A DNA stretch of 64,000 bases from DAHUXN01 sp963729815 (GCA_963729815.1 CAVSPU010000002.1:682001-746000); one strand, 5' to 3'; counted from the stretch's first letter, positions 1 through 8,575 are shown. The notes: a model not told the origin generated them from the sequence alone. Numbers and translations are program-made.

Positions 1-372
1 GAGGGGAATGTAAGCAGGCTCTTGTTGGGTTACTCGATCTAGTTTCTGACGACCCGGGGTGGGTCGGAAGTGATGTGGGGAGGAGCCGGTCGAAGCTGAC
101 CGGCTTTTTCTTTTTCTTGCAGGTTGCCACCGTGGGCCAGTCGAGCATTTAGTTTCGTTCGTTTCGTAGTGATCGGCACGGCCCACTTTTTTTGCGCGCG
201 AGTGGAAAATGTTTTCGTTAAATCAACAAAACACTTGCGCTTATGGTTTGACCGAAATCGGTGGTACTTTCGTAAGTCGCTGAAAACACCGCACGTACTA
301 GGTCCGCGCCCTGGCTGTACCATTGCTCACACTCCCACCTGGCGTGTCAAATGGTCTTGGGAGGCGTCAGAA
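1..372. other. Non-coding start of window
   Basis: No gene is supported before the start chosen at 373. The only clear structure is a rho-independent terminator at 84-117, which probably ends a plus-strand gene lying to the left of the window. The frame of the next gene stays open upstream of 373, but that stretch reads as low-quality protein and crosses the region just after the terminator, so it is treated as leader. Confidence 0.5.
84..117 (+). terminator. Rho-independent terminator
   Basis: Perfect 8-bp stem (AGCCGGTC/GACCGGCT) with a 6-nt loop at 84-105, followed directly by a T-rich tract interrupted by single Cs up to about 117. It is oriented to end a transcript entering from the left edge of the window. 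Confidence 0.8.
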
Positions 373-1005
373 ATGGTCTTAGCCGTGGCATTGCTGCTGT
401 TTCAACTTCCAGGCCTTCCAACTGCGGTTAAGCCTCCACAGGCCTCATCTGTAGCGCCTACAGCCGTCGCCGCAAGCGGCGCGTTGCCAATGACATCGGT
501 CGTGTCTTCGGCGGCGGCTACGGGCTCCGTGAATAATTCCAAGGCTGGCCCGGACGACGGTAAGCCATCTTCTCAACCGGCTCCTTCTGTTGCGACGACT
601 TCGGCTACGGCGATGGATTCACTGGCAGCTGCGGCTCCCTTGGCCGGCTATTACTTGCTGCCACCTCCCGCGTTTCGCCCCAAGGAAGAACCAACCGTCA
701 TCACTCGCGAACGCTCGTGGCTCATTTTGAGCGCCGTGGAGCATGGGTCCGCAGGCTTCGACGCCTGGTCCACTCGACGCGCAATCTCGCAAGGCCGCAT
801 CGAGGCTGATCCCGTCATGCGGCCATTCGCGAATTCGCCCGCGATTTATGGCGCAATTCAGGTCGTGCCGCTTGGCTTGGATTACGTCGCGCGGCACATG
901 GAGCACAGCACAGGGTGGTCTCGCCATGTCTGGTGGGTTCCGCAGTCGCTGGCCACGGCGGCGTATCTTTTCAGCGGCTCTTACAACGTAGCCCACACGC
1001 ACTAA
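373..1005 (+). CDS. Hypothetical exported or membrane protein
   Basis: About 210 residues from the ATG at 373. The N-terminus is hydrophobic (MVLAVALLLFQL) like a signal peptide or anchor. A low-complexity Ala/Ser/Thr/Pro linker follows, to about residue 95. The C-terminal half holds hydrophobic stretches and the motif EADPVMRPFANS, a pattern I associate with small acidobacterial membrane proteins of the DUF5658-like sort (Glu/Asp-x-(N/D)P followed by a helix). The reading frame is open upstream, but the hydrophobic start fits the ATG at 373 best. No enzymatic motif is visible and function is unknown. Confidence 0.6.
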   Translation: MVLAVALLLFQLPGLPTAVKPPQASSVAPTAVAASGALPMTSVVSSAAATGSVNNSKAGPDDGKPSSQPAPSVATTSATAMDSLAAAAPLAGYYLLPPPAFRPKEEPTVITRERSWLILSAVEHGSAGFDAWSTRRAISQGRIEADPVMRPFANSPAIYGAIQVVPLGLDYVARHMEHSTGWSRHVWWVPQSLATAAYLFSGSYNVAHTH

Positions 1006-1163
1006 GCGTTTGGCCGCGTCCTCCACGCTCAATTTCCCCGCATGTATCTTGCAGTCTTCTCGCGAGTTTTCATTGCTGATGCGCGTGTGATATGTTGTCG
1101 CGCTGTAGCGGCCGCGCAAGCGAAGCGCTGCGGCTATGAATGTCGCCGCGCGAGGTGGGGCAT

Positions 1164-1637
1164 ATGAAGGACACTGTGAAGAAGACGCGGAATCTCGATA
1201 AAGCCGGTGGAGTCTCGCGGCGAGAATTTGCGCGACGCGTCGCTTTTACGGTTGCCGGCGGCACGCTGGCCGCTGCGGCCGTGCCGATCTCTTCGAGCGA
1301 GGCGCCGCGTGCGCGGGCGATTGCTCCCTTACTGCAAGACGAGGACACATCCGGACTTTCCGCCGACGCGCAAGCCGAAGTCGAGGTGAAACTTCAACAT
1401 ATCTTCGCGAAGTATGGTGCGCGGCTCTCCGAGGATCAAAAGAAGCTGATGCGTCGAACGGTCATGTACCACGCCCGGATGCTTGAAGTGATTCGGCCAA
1501 TCTCTGTCGAGAACGGCGATGCGCCGGCGACGGTGCTGAAGCTCGTCGAAGGCAAAACGCCGCCGATTGCGCGTTCTTCGATCAGAACCTCGGGCTCAGA
1601 GCACAAGCCCGCCGAGCCGCCGAAGAAGGGAGCGTAG
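1164..1637 (+). CDS. Tat-signal protein of unknown function, upstream of amidase
   Basis: About 157 residues. The start at 1164 is chosen because GAGGTGGGG lies just upstream; the ATG at 1140 has no such site. The N-terminus carries a twin-arginine motif (SRREFARRVAF) followed by a hydrophobic Ala/Gly/Val stretch, so export by the Tat pathway is likely. The mature part is mostly helical and charged, with no recognised catalytic motif. It stops two bases before the amidase start at 1640, so the two are almost certainly co-transcribed; this suggests an accessory or partner subunit, but that is inference from position only. Confidence 0.7.
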   Translation: MKDTVKKTRNLDKAGGVSRREFARRVAFTVAGGTLAAAAVPISSSEAPRARAIAPLLQDEDTSGLSADAQAEVEVKLQHIFAKYGARLSEDQKKLMRRTVMYHARMLEVIRPISVENGDAPATVLKLVEGKTPPIARSSIRTSGSEHKPAEPPKKGA

Positions 1638-1639
1638 CC

Positions 1640-3088
1640 ATGCTGAGCGAAGACGTGCTTTATCTCCCCATTCGAGAGCTTGGCGAGCGCATTCGTACCC
1701 AGAAAATTTCTCCTGTTGAACTAACGGAAAGTTATCTGGATCGCAGCAAGCGCCTCGGACCAAAATTCAATGCCTACGTGACGATCACCGAGGATCTCGC
1801 GCTCGAACAAGCGCACGCAGCAGAAAAGGAAATCGGCGCGGGACATTATCGCGGACCGCTGCACGGGATTCCTTATGCGGCGAAGGACTTGCTTGCGGTC
1901 AAAGGATATAAGACCACGTGGGGCGCCAAGCCGTATGCGGACCGAAGCTTCGACTACAACGCCACCGTCATCGAGCGCCTGAATCAGGCTGGCGCGATTC
2001 TGATCGGCAAGGCCGCAATGATCGAATTGGCTGGCGGGTTGGGTTATGAGTCGGCGGAAGCTTCGCTCACCGGTCCCTGCAAGAATCCATGGAATACGGA
2101 CTATTGGACCTGCGGCTCTTCGAGCGGCTCAGGAGCGATTACTGCCGCAGGGCTTGCAAACTTCGCGCTCGGCTCGGATACTCGCGGCTCGATTATCTGT
2201 CCCGCGACTCTTTGCGGAATTTCTGGCATGCGCCCGAGTTTTGGACGCGTCAGCCGTCACGGCGTGATGGCCATTGCGTGGTCGATGGACAAAATCGGCC
2301 CGATGGCGCGCACCGCTGATTGCTGCGGGTTGATTCTATCTGTAATTGCCGGGCACGATGAGAACGACCACGATTCACTGCCTTCGCCGCTGGCTGGTTT
2401 TCACTATGCGGCGACGCAGAATACATCCGGCCCATTGCGCATCGGCCGGCTGACAAACGTCTTTCCAAACGCCGATCCAGTGCTGCATGCGGCGGCGGAT
2501 GATGCGTTGAAGGTCCTGGAGAAGAATGGCGCGCACGTTTCCGATGTGGAATTGCCCGAGGGGCCATATGAGGAAGCGGGCGAACTGGTGATCCTGATTG
2601 AAGCTGCGGCGGCATTCTCGGATTTGATCGACTCAGGACGCTGCGCGCAGCTCGCCGACCCGCTTGGGCAGATCAACGGTTACGCAAGCCGCGAATTCTC
2701 CGCTTCCGATTTGCTCCAGATTCAGCGCGTTCGCGTGTTCCTGCAGAAGAAGATCGATGTGCTCTTCGACCGCTTCGACGTGATTGCCGCGCCGGGCGAG
2801 GACACGGCGGCCATTCCGCTGAAGCCTCCGCCGGAGCCTCCGCGCCAGCAACAGCAACGCGAGGAACGCCGCCCGCGCAACCGGCGCGGCAACAGCATGC
2901 AGCCGGATGCGATATCGAGCCTCTGCGGTTTGCCGGCACTCACCGTGCCGTGCGGCTTCAACAAGGATCACATGCCGATTGGCGTCCAGTTCATGGCGCG
3001 AGCCTTGGAGGATGACCGTGTGATCGCCGCGGCGCGCATGTTTCAGCAGCATACGGATTGGCATACAAAGCATCCGCCTCTCGGCTGA
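1640..3088 (+). CDS. Amidase signature family hydrolase
   Basis: 482 residues, usual for the family, which hydrolyses amide bonds with a Ser-cisSer-Lys triad. The expected residues can be seen: Lys82 in the YAAKDLL context, the glycine/serine-rich CGSSSGSG at 159-165 and the nucleophile Ser184 in SDTRGSI. Ser160 is 24 residues before Ser184, the spacing known for the cis-serine. A proline/glutamine/arginine-rich insertion (about residues 393-415) is unusual and is probably a surface loop. Substrate cannot be deduced; GatA is unlikely because no gatB or gatC is adjacent. It follows the Tat-signal gene by 2 bp, although this protein has no signal peptide itself. Confidence 0.9.
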   Translation: MLSEDVLYLPIRELGERIRTQKISPVELTESYLDRSKRLGPKFNAYVTITEDLALEQAHAAEKEIGAGHYRGPLHGIPYAAKDLLAVKGYKTTWGAKPYADRSFDYNATVIERLNQAGAILIGKAAMIELAGGLGYESAEASLTGPCKNPWNTDYWTCGSSSGSGAITAAGLANFALGSDTRGSIICPATLCGISGMRPSFGRVSRHGVMAIAWSMDKIGPMARTADCCGLILSVIAGHDENDHDSLPSPLAGFHYAATQNTSGPLRIGRLTNVFPNADPVLHAAADDALKVLEKNGAHVSDVELPEGPYEEAGELVILIEAAAAFSDLIDSGRCAQLADPLGQINGYASREFSASDLLQIQRVRVFLQKKIDVLFDRFDVIAAPGEDTAAIPLKPPPEPPRQQQQREERRPRNRRGNSMQPDAISSLCGLPALTVPCGFNKDHMPIGVQFMARALEDDRVIAAARMFQQHTDWHTKHPPLG

Positions 3089-3127
3089 GCTGACGCATGA
3101 ATGGAAATTAGTGACGCCACAGCGCGT

Positions 3128-3871
3128 TTATCGCGCGGCGTGCGAGCACGCCATCGCCTTATCCAACGCTAGTTTTTCTTCACGCGTGAGATGGCGATGA
3201 GCATTTTTGGCGAGTTCGCCCAATGCCAGCGGCCCGATCGCCACGCGCACGAGCCGCAGAACTTCGACTCCCAAAGCCTCGAACATTCGGCGTATCTGGC
3301 GATTTCTCCCTTCGTCGAGCACGATCACAAGCCAGGAGTTTTTCTCGCCGTGGCGTAAAACCTCAGCGTGTTTCGCGCGAAGCAAGTCGCCGTTTTCGGC
3401 GCGCACGCCTTTTTCCAGTTTCTCGATGAGTGCCGCGTCGGCTACCGCATTGACATGCACATGATAAGTTTTTGCGAGGTGCGTTTCCGGCGCCGTGATG
3501 CGGGCTGCCCATTCGGAATCATTTGTCAGCAGCAGGAGACCTTCGCTGGCCTTATCCAGTCGGCCGACGGGAGCAACCCACGGAATGTTAGCGGGCAGAT
3601 TCTTATAGACCGTTTCGCGGGCTTTCTCGTCGGATGCGGTGGTGATGACGCCGCGCGGCTTGTTCAGCATGAGATAAACCTTGGTTTCGGCGCTGACTTC
3701 TCGTCCATCGACTTCAATGCGGTCGCGGTTCAATCGCACCGGCGTTTCCGGATCGCGTTTCGCCACGCCGTTGAGGCGCACGCGGCCGGCGCAGATCAAC
3801 TCAGCCGCATGCGAGCGCGAGCAATAGCCGAGCTTCGACAGCGCTCGCGCCAACCGCGCCATGATTACCAT
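3128..3871 (-). CDS. rluB: Pseudouridine synthase, RsuA/RluB/E/F family
   Basis: 247 residues. An N-terminal S4 RNA-binding domain (about 5-55, with SRSHAAELICAGRVRLNG) is followed by the RsuA-type catalytic domain. The catalytic aspartate is Asp106 in GRLDKASEGLLLL, and EGRNRQIRRM is also present. The family isomerises uridine in rRNA; the length and S4 domain suit RluB-like 23S rRNA modification, but RsuA/RluE/RluF cannot be excluded by eye. The first ATG (3871) has GAGAAG upstream. It is convergent with the amidase gene. The gene symbol is by family resemblance. Confidence 0.85.
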   Translation of the reverse strand: MVIMARLARALSKLGYCSRSHAAELICAGRVRLNGVAKRDPETPVRLNRDRIEVDGREVSAETKVYLMLNKPRGVITTASDEKARETVYKNLPANIPWVAPVGRLDKASEGLLLLTNDSEWAARITAPETHLAKTYHVHVNAVADAALIEKLEKGVRAENGDLLRAKHAEVLRHGEKNSWLVIVLDEGRNRQIRRMFEALGVEVLRLVRVAIGPLALGELAKNAHRHLTREEKLALDKAMACSHAAR

Positions 3872-3994
3872 GCTTCTCGGTTGCGGTTTTCGGCCGTCCG
3901 AGCTCTTGTTCGTGACCGGGAAGACAATCCAGCAGCGTCAAGCACCATTGTCAGGCAGTCCCGCAAAGAGAATTAGCGAGAAAAAGTTGTAGTT

Positions 3995-4414
3995 TCATCG
4001 CTTTTTACTTTTGTGTACTTTCGCTCGAGTGCTCGCAGGCGCTTTCCTCTTCAATTTGATCTGATTGTAATCAACGGCGGCGCAGACAAGATTTCTTAAA
4101 GCACGCTCGTTAATCTTATCGCCCTCGAAAAAATCGATCGCTCGCCACTGGTTGCCTCCAAGACCCGCATTGAAGAGCTTGTCAGGGTCCGGGAGGCCCG
4201 CCCCGTGAGCAAAGGTAAGCTTCACCTTATCTTTATGGGCGTTGCCGACGGCGATGATTCCGTCGCGAGACCACACTGGGCTTCCCATCCATTTCCATTC
4301 CTCGATGATCTCTCCGTCGGCCGCAAGGATATTCTTGCGGATGCTGGCCAACGTTTCGCCGCGCCAGTCTGCGAGTCCTGCGATCAGCTCGTCAATGCGT
4401 TCCGATGGATTCAT
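3995..4414 (-). CDS. DUF1801-type domain protein
   Basis: 139 residues. The pattern (MNPSERIDELIAGLADWRG, EWKWMGSPVWS, LTFAHGAGLPDP) matches small YdhG/DUF1801-like proteins, which often sit in general-stress or VOC/SRPBCC neighbourhoods. The C-terminus is Lys/Arg-rich (KLKRKAPASTRAKVHKSKKR), perhaps a nucleic-acid-binding tail. No catalytic residues are recognised. It lies 7 bp after the small membrane gene at 4422-4676 on the same strand, likely in one transcript. Confidence 0.75.
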   Translation of the reverse strand: MNPSERIDELIAGLADWRGETLASIRKNILAADGEIIEEWKWMGSPVWSRDGIIAVGNAHKDKVKLTFAHGAGLPDPDKLFNAGLGGNQWRAIDFFEGDKINERALRNLVCAAVDYNQIKLKRKAPASTRAKVHKSKKR

Positions 4415-4421
4415 TGGATCT

Positions 4422-4676
4422 TTATGCCTCCAATTCTTGTCGCGTGTTCAGGCGAGCAGTTTTATTCGGCAACCTTAACTTCGAGATAAGTCGCCGAACG
4501 GCATGGCCCTTCCACATCCAAAGTCCCGAAAGCAGCATGACAGGAACGACGACAAACCGAACTCGGCCGGCGTACTTTGGAAGTTCTTCAAACGGGCTAT
4601 AAATATAACCGAGTATCGGAATGCTAAAGACGATGTGAATCCAGCGAAAAATCGTGCGTTTGGTGACTTCTTTCAT
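4422..4676 (-). CDS. Small two-helix membrane protein
   Basis: 84 residues from the ATG at 4676, which has GGAGG 8 nt upstream; a longer reading from 4694 would place that ribosome site inside the gene. Two hydrophobic segments are visible (about 10-26 around IHIVFSIPILGYIY and 39-54 around FVVVPVMLLSGLWMW), and the tail is basic. No family was identified with confidence. It lies in a same-strand run of genes from 6074 down to 3995. Confidence 0.65.
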   Translation of the reverse strand: MKEVTKRTIFRWIHIVFSIPILGYIYSPFEELPKYAGRVRFVVVPVMLLSGLWMWKGHAVRRLISKLRLPNKTARLNTRQELEA

Positions 4677-4715
4677 GATTGATTTGTCCTCCATTTATCG
4701 GCGGTGCCGAGTGAT

Positions 4716-5264
4716 TTACTCTGGCCTAGCTTTGATACCGAACTGCTTGGCGTACTCCGCGTTCAGCCGCTGCCAGCCGCCGAACTTTATCGCCTCGGGG
4801 CCGACCATGCGGCCGATGCGCTGACCCGCGAGAAGCCGATCCAGCACATCGAAGCAGATGTGCCACCCGGCAGCGCCCATCGAGATGAAGCGGTGACCGA
4901 TGTTGGTCCAAAGAGTCAGGCGCGTGCCGGCACCAAAGGATTCGAGTTCCCACCGCATATCGAAGCCGCCCCACTTGTATTCAAGAGCGTTGGGAGCGTC
5001 GGCTCGCGTCACTGTTGTTTCGGTAACATGCAGCGCGGGCGCTCCTACTGTGGTGAGTTTCACCGTGGCTCCAACCGTGCCGAGGTTCCTGTCGGCGTCG
5101 AAGGGAGCCCACTCGCGCAGATGCTCCGGGTCGGTTAGCGCCTGCCAGACTTTTTCCGGCGAATGGCGCAGTTCTCTCGTGAGAATGAGCGTCCACTTCT
5201 CTCCGTCCTTTCGTATCTGCGCCCCGCGGGCCGGACCCGGTGCGTACTGTTCGCGATCAGTCAT
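4716..5264 (-). CDS. SRPBCC (AHSA1-like) domain protein
   Basis: 182 residues with the helix-grip hallmark after a short N-terminal extension: LTRELRHSPEKVWQALTDPEHLREWAPFD, in which the family's 'ALTDPExLxxW' pattern is plain. Such proteins bind hydrophobic ligands, or act as Aha1-type domains, and are commonly encoded next to an ArsR repressor. Here the ArsR gene (5700-6074) and a VOC protein (5292-5684) lie directly upstream on the same strand, forming a classic ArsR-VOC-SRPBCC operon. The ligand is unknown. Confidence 0.85.
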   Translation of the reverse strand: MTDREQYAPGPARGAQIRKDGEKWTLILTRELRHSPEKVWQALTDPEHLREWAPFDADRNLGTVGATVKLTTVGAPALHVTETTVTRADAPNALEYKWGGFDMRWELESFGAGTRLTLWTNIGHRFISMGAAGWHICFDVLDRLLAGQRIGRMVGPEAIKFGGWQRLNAEYAKQFGIKARPE

Positions 5265-5291
5265 CGATCTTCTCCCTGCTGAACGCCCATC

Positions 5292-5684
5292 CTACCAGCG
5301 TGCCAGCTGGCTGAGCTGAATCAGGTTGCCGCAGGTGTCTTTCAGCGTCGCAATGGTCGAGCCAGTCACATCGGTGGGAGGCATCGTGAACTCGGCGCCG
5401 CGGCCCTTGATCCGCTCGTAATCGCCCTTGACGTCGTCGGTAAAGAACATTACCGCGGGCTGACCCTGTTGAAACATCGCCTGCTGATAGGCTTTAGCCG
5501 CGGGGTTGTCGTTCAGTGCCAGTTGCAGCTCGATGCCGTTCGGTTCCTCGGACGAGGCTATGGTCAGCCAGCGATATGGGCCGTTGCTGAAATCGGTCTT
5601 CTTGGTAAAGCCCAGCACGTTCGTATAGAAGCGCAGGGCTTTTTCCTGGTCGTCCACGTATAAGCTGATCACTTTGATTTTCAT
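5292..5684 (-). CDS. VOC family (glyoxalase/bleomycin resistance-like) protein
   Basis: 130 residues, one VOC module of paired beta-alpha-beta-beta-beta units: MKIKVISLYVDDQEKALRFY at the start, NVLGF, and a closing segment near ATLKDTCGNLIQL. This superfamily covers metal-dependent isomerases, dioxygenases and drug-binding proteins, so the reaction cannot be assigned. AGGAGA precedes the ATG. It is the middle gene of the ArsR-VOC-SRPBCC operon and is presumably repressed by its neighbour. Confidence 0.85.
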   Translation of the reverse strand: MKIKVISLYVDDQEKALRFYTNVLGFTKKTDFSNGPYRWLTIASSEEPNGIELQLALNDNPAAKAYQQAMFQQGQPAVMFFTDDVKGDYERIKGRGAEFTMPPTDVTGSTIATLKDTCGNLIQLSQLARW

Positions 5685-5699
5685 TTCGTTTCTCCTTTA

Positions 5700-6074
5700 T
5701 CACGCTCGCGGTTTGCGGCGCGTCGTCTTTCTTGTCTTCCTTTTCGTTGGTGTTGCCCTTCTAATCGATTGATCCATGCGGTCGAGGTGGCGTTCGAGAG
5801 CATCCACGTGGGCGGACCAGAACCGGCGGAACTGATCCAGCCAGGCATCCATTTCCTGAAACGGTTTGGGTTTCAGTCGGTAAAGACGGCGCTGTGCGTC
5901 CACCGTGGATTCCACGAAACCGGCGTCGCGCAGCACTCGCAGATGCTTTGACACGGCCGGCTGCGGCATACGAAGTTGATGCTCGATCTCTCCCACTGAC
6001 TGCTGGGACGAGACCAGAAGACTCAATATCGCGCGTCGGTTCGGCTCCGCAATGATTTCGAATACAGATTCCAT
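5700..6074 (-). CDS. ArsR-family winged-helix repressor
   Basis: 124 residues from the ATG at 6074 (MESVFEIIAEPNRRAIL); a longer frame to 6140 is not family-like. The winged helix is clear: EPNRRAILSLL, then the recognition helix in MPQPAVSKHLRVLRDAGFV, and the wing DAQRRLYRL. No metal-binding cysteine pair is seen, so it is not an arsenic sensor of the CxC type. The C-terminus is a basic Lys/Arg/Thr-rich tail. It is first in the operon with the VOC and SRPBCC genes and likely autoregulates from the 6075-6150 region. Confidence 0.88.
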   Translation of the reverse strand: MESVFEIIAEPNRRAILSLLVSSQQSVGEIEHQLRMPQPAVSKHLRVLRDAGFVESTVDAQRRLYRLKPKPFQEMDAWLDQFRRFWSAHVDALERHLDRMDQSIRRATPTKRKTRKTTRRKPRA

Positions 6075-6193
6075 AGTTTGAATATGCGGTACGGAGCATA
6101 TACGTGTCAAGGCATATTTACGGCAAGAAGTCCCAGGCAACGGTTTCAGTCGGCGTGCGCGGATGCGCCGTCCGATGCGTTTTTAGCGCGTGC

Positions 6194-6220
6194 GATTCGG
6201 AGCGCTGCGCGCTCCGAATC
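6194..6220. other. Strong hairpin next to tRNA genes
   Basis: Perfect 11-bp inverted repeat (GATTCGGAGCG ... CGCTCCGAATC) with a 5-nt loop. There is no T-run on either side, so it is not a standard intrinsic terminator. It lies downstream of the minus-strand tRNA pair and could act in 3' processing or termination of that transcript. This is inference from position. Confidence 0.45.
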
Positions 6221-6315
6221 CCGTGGGAATGAACGCAACGGTGCCGCGGCGTTTGTGGGTTGAGTTGTGGGTCGGACCTGTGTGAACCAATCAATCCTAA
6301 GCGGTTTGGAAGGAT

Positions 6316-6392
6316 TGGCGGGGACGACGGGGCTCGAACCCGCGACCTCTGCCGTGACAGGGCAGCGTTCTAGCCGGCTGAACTACGTCCCC
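6316..6392 (-). tRNA. tRNA-Asp (GTC)
   Basis: 77 nt including an encoded CCA. The 7-bp acceptor stem is GGGGACG/CGTCCCC with discriminator G73, an aspartate identity element. The anticodon loop is CTGTCAC with anticodon GTC on a 5-bp stem (CTGCC/GGCAG), and the T arm is GCGGG-TTCGAGC-CCCGT. All cloverleaf parts have normal sizes. Confidence 0.95.
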
Positions 6393-6418
6393 GCATGCTT
6401 GCGGAATGCAACGAACAC

Positions 6419-6494
6419 TGGTGGGCGATGTGCGATTTGAACGCACGACCTTCCCGGTGTAAGCGGGATGCTCTAACCACTGAGCTAACCGCCC
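6419..6494 (-). tRNA. tRNA-Val (TAC)
   Basis: 76 nt including an encoded CCA. The acceptor stem is GGGCGGT/ATCGCCC (one G-T pair) with discriminator A73. The anticodon loop is CTTACAC with anticodon TAC on the stem TCCCG/CGGGA, and the T arm is GTGCG-TTCAAAT-CGCAC. It is 26 bp upstream of tRNA-Asp on the same strand and probably in the same transcript. Confidence 0.95.
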
Positions 6495-6634
6495 GTAACA
6501 TGCTAGCCGAAGCGCGCGCGAGCGTCAATGGCGCGCAGCATGTGCGTGCGCAAGCGCGGGATCCGGTTGGTTCTCGCTTGCTTGACCTTCCGGTGTGCGG
6601 CAAGTAAACTGGAAAGCGAAACGAGACAAACAGA

Positions 6635-6916
6635 ATGCTTCTTTCGCGCGATTACGTGGGATACATGTCGAAAGAGATCGTCAAGCGCCTCGTGGAGCGC
6701 CAAATGATCGAGACGAAGACCGCCGATCATCTTGCCGAGCGCGTTCGCCAAACGATGAATGACGAATTGGCCGTGGAAGACCGCTTGAACGAAGAAGTGC
6801 GCGACATTCTTGCTCAGCACAACGATGAAATGCGCAAAGTCGGCGCGTCTTATCAGGAGATGTACAAGAAGGTGAAAGGCGAACTCGCGCGCCAGAGGAA
6901 GTTGATCCTCCGTTGA
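6635..6916 (+). CDS. DUF507 family protein (first of tandem pair)
   Basis: 93 residues, predicted nearly all-helical: MLLSRDYVGYMSKEIVKRLV... then ERVRQTMNDELAVEDRLNEE and a final helix rich in Lys/Arg. The layout (LSR near the N-terminus, paired long helices with acidic turns) fits the DUF507 family of small cytoplasmic proteins found in Acidobacteriota and some other phyla, with no known function. Its TGA stop overlaps the start of a second, related gene by one base, so the two are translationally coupled. Confidence 0.8.
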   Translation: MLLSRDYVGYMSKEIVKRLVERQMIETKTADHLAERVRQTMNDELAVEDRLNEEVRDILAQHNDEMRKVGASYQEMYKKVKGELARQRKLILR

Positions 6917-7218
6917 TGCGACTCAGCCGCGAAAAGACGGTACGCCTCTCTCACCGCCTCATCGATCTTTTGGTCACGATCGAAGATCTCGATTTCATCG
7001 AAGATCGAGACACGATCCGTCAGGAAATTGTGACCATCCTCTCGGAATTGTTGAAACAGGAAGAGCAAGTCGATACCGAGGTTCGCGCCAAGATCGCGTC
7101 TCAGAAAAAGGAAATCGTCGAGGGCAGCGAAGAGTGGGATATCCTCTACCGCCGCTATTATTCCGAGTTTCTGAAGCGCATGGGCGTGGCGGACCTGGCC
7201 GCCGAACAGCGGCGGTAG
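6916..7218 (+). CDS. DUF507 family protein (second of tandem pair)
   Basis: 100 residues from the ATG at 6916, which shares its A with the TGA of the preceding gene. A TTG three bases earlier could also be read, but the overlapping TGATG is the natural coupled start. It begins MRLSREKTVRLSHRLIDLL, parallel to LLSRDYVGYMSKEIVKRL of its neighbour, and has the same helix-turn-helix-turn-helix length pattern. The two are likely paralogues that work as a heteromer; this is inference. A terminator follows at 7279-7309. Confidence 0.8.
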   Translation: MRLSREKTVRLSHRLIDLLVTIEDLDFIEDRDTIRQEIVTILSELLKQEEQVDTEVRAKIASQKKEIVEGSEEWDILYRRYYSEFLKRMGVADLAAEQRR

Positions 7219-7278
7219 GGATTCAGGGGTTCGGTCCGAAGTTTTTGTCCTCTCCGCATAATTCCTTAAAGCAAAAAT

Positions 7279-7309
7279 AAAAAAGGCGACCCTTGCGGAT
7301 CGCCTTTTT
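7279..7309. terminator. Bidirectional rho-independent terminator
   Basis: AAAAAGGCGA ... TCGCCTTTTT: a GC stem (GGCGA/TCGCC) extended by A-T pairs, giving T-runs on both strands. It lies between the convergent DUF507 operon (plus) and M48 protease gene (minus), so it can serve both. Confidence 0.8.
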
Positions 7310-7333
7310 CCTTCTTAACAAGTTCGGAATCGA

Positions 7334-8338
7334 TTATGGACGGCGCTTCAGCACCGGCGCATCGTCGCCCTGGCCTTGCTGCGCGGGTTGCTGTTGAGCC
7401 TTCTGCTCCTGCTTGGTCTTCAGGGTCGGTTTGCCGTCGTGCAATTCCTGAATTTTCTCGCCCGACTCCATCTGGATGATTCGAGCCTTGACCTGATCAA
7501 ATTCTGACGTGGAGACGATGTACTCCGGGCGCGCCGGAAGAATCGTTGCAATCTCTTTTTGCGCCGCGATGATGCGATCGGGTGTCGGCGGGTGCGTATC
7601 GAATATCTTTGGGATCGTGCCTGGCTGCTTTTTCTCTTCGGCCTCGACCTTCTCAAACGCCATCACGAACGCGTTTGGATCGTATCCGGCCTTGTACATG
7701 TACTGCAATCCGAGGTAATCCGCCTCGCGCTCCACGTCGCGCGAGAATTTAAGATAAGTCAGTGGAACCGCGAAATTCATCCCTTCGTAGATCCCGTATC
7801 CCGCCATCGTTCCGGGCAGCGCCATAATCAGGGGGATGGATGCGATCTGCATGATGTTGGCCTTGGTCGCGTTGCGCGTCTCGTGACGCGCGCAAACGTG
7901 CGCGATTTCATGCGCCATCACGCCCGCCAGTTCCGCTTCCTCATCCGAGTGCAGGATCACACCCGTGTTGACATAAAAGAATCCACCCGGCAAGGCGAAC
8001 GCGTTGAAATGTTCGTCGTCGATCACCTTGATCGTAAACGGCACCTGCGCGTCGGAATTCCGGACGAGATTCTGGCCAACCTTGTTCACGTAGGCGACAA
8101 TCACGGGGTCGTTGACCAGCTTTGAGGATTTCTCCACTTCCATGGAGAGCTGTTTGCCGAGCGCAATCTCTCGTTGGATGGAATACATATCCGGGCCGTG
8201 GCCGACCTTGCGGTTGCCAATGGCATTCACGTCGGATTCGGTGCCCGTCTTCACGGTGTCGGATTGAGCGAATACGGCCGGTGCGGCCATCGCCACTGCC
8301 AGAAGGAATGCTGCAACGCCGGCGGAGGTCTTTTTCAT
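7334..8338 (-). CDS. M48 family zinc metalloprotease, exported
   Basis: 334 residues. A signal peptide with a hydrophobic core at about 6-22 ends near AVFAQ. The zinc motif HEIAH is at 143-147 and the third ligand is Glu205 in EREADYLG, as in M48 (BepA/YfgC-like) proteases. LPGGFFYVNTG before the active site and the DTHPPTPDRI segment near 245 are further M48C features. The tail (about 300-334) is Gln/Pro-rich. Such periplasmic proteases act in outer-membrane protein quality control; no TPR repeats are evident here, so it is a short form. The substrate is not deducible. Confidence 0.9.
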   Translation of the reverse strand: MKKTSAGVAAFLLAVAMAAPAVFAQSDTVKTGTESDVNAIGNRKVGHGPDMYSIQREIALGKQLSMEVEKSSKLVNDPVIVAYVNKVGQNLVRNSDAQVPFTIKVIDDEHFNAFALPGGFFYVNTGVILHSDEEAELAGVMAHEIAHVCARHETRNATKANIMQIASIPLIMALPGTMAGYGIYEGMNFAVPLTYLKFSRDVEREADYLGLQYMYKAGYDPNAFVMAFEKVEAEEKKQPGTIPKIFDTHPPTPDRIIAAQKEIATILPARPEYIVSTSEFDQVKARIIQMESGEKIQELHDGKPTLKTKQEQKAQQQPAQQGQGDDAPVLKRRP

Positions 8339-8575
8339 TTTTCGTGCCCCCTAAACTTATGCTGCGATTATACACCCGGCTCCGTGCTTGCGGGTTAATT
8401 CGTTCGATGCGCATTGTGCGGAAAGAGTTTCTCGGCGGTCGCCGGAGGTAGAGGAAATAGGACAGCGGCTGGCTCGGGCTCCGTGGCGGGGGACCCGGTA
8501 AATTCTACGGAAACTCATAGGTCGAGTTCTATTGACGCTGCACGTCATTCTGTCTAAAGTGGTTTACTCCTTAGC

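Noticed and set aside
6316..6394. tRNA-Asp with an apparent 9-bp acceptor stem
   Set aside because: The extra pairs come from counting the encoded CCA as stem; with G73 and CCA placed properly, the acceptor stem is 7 bp.
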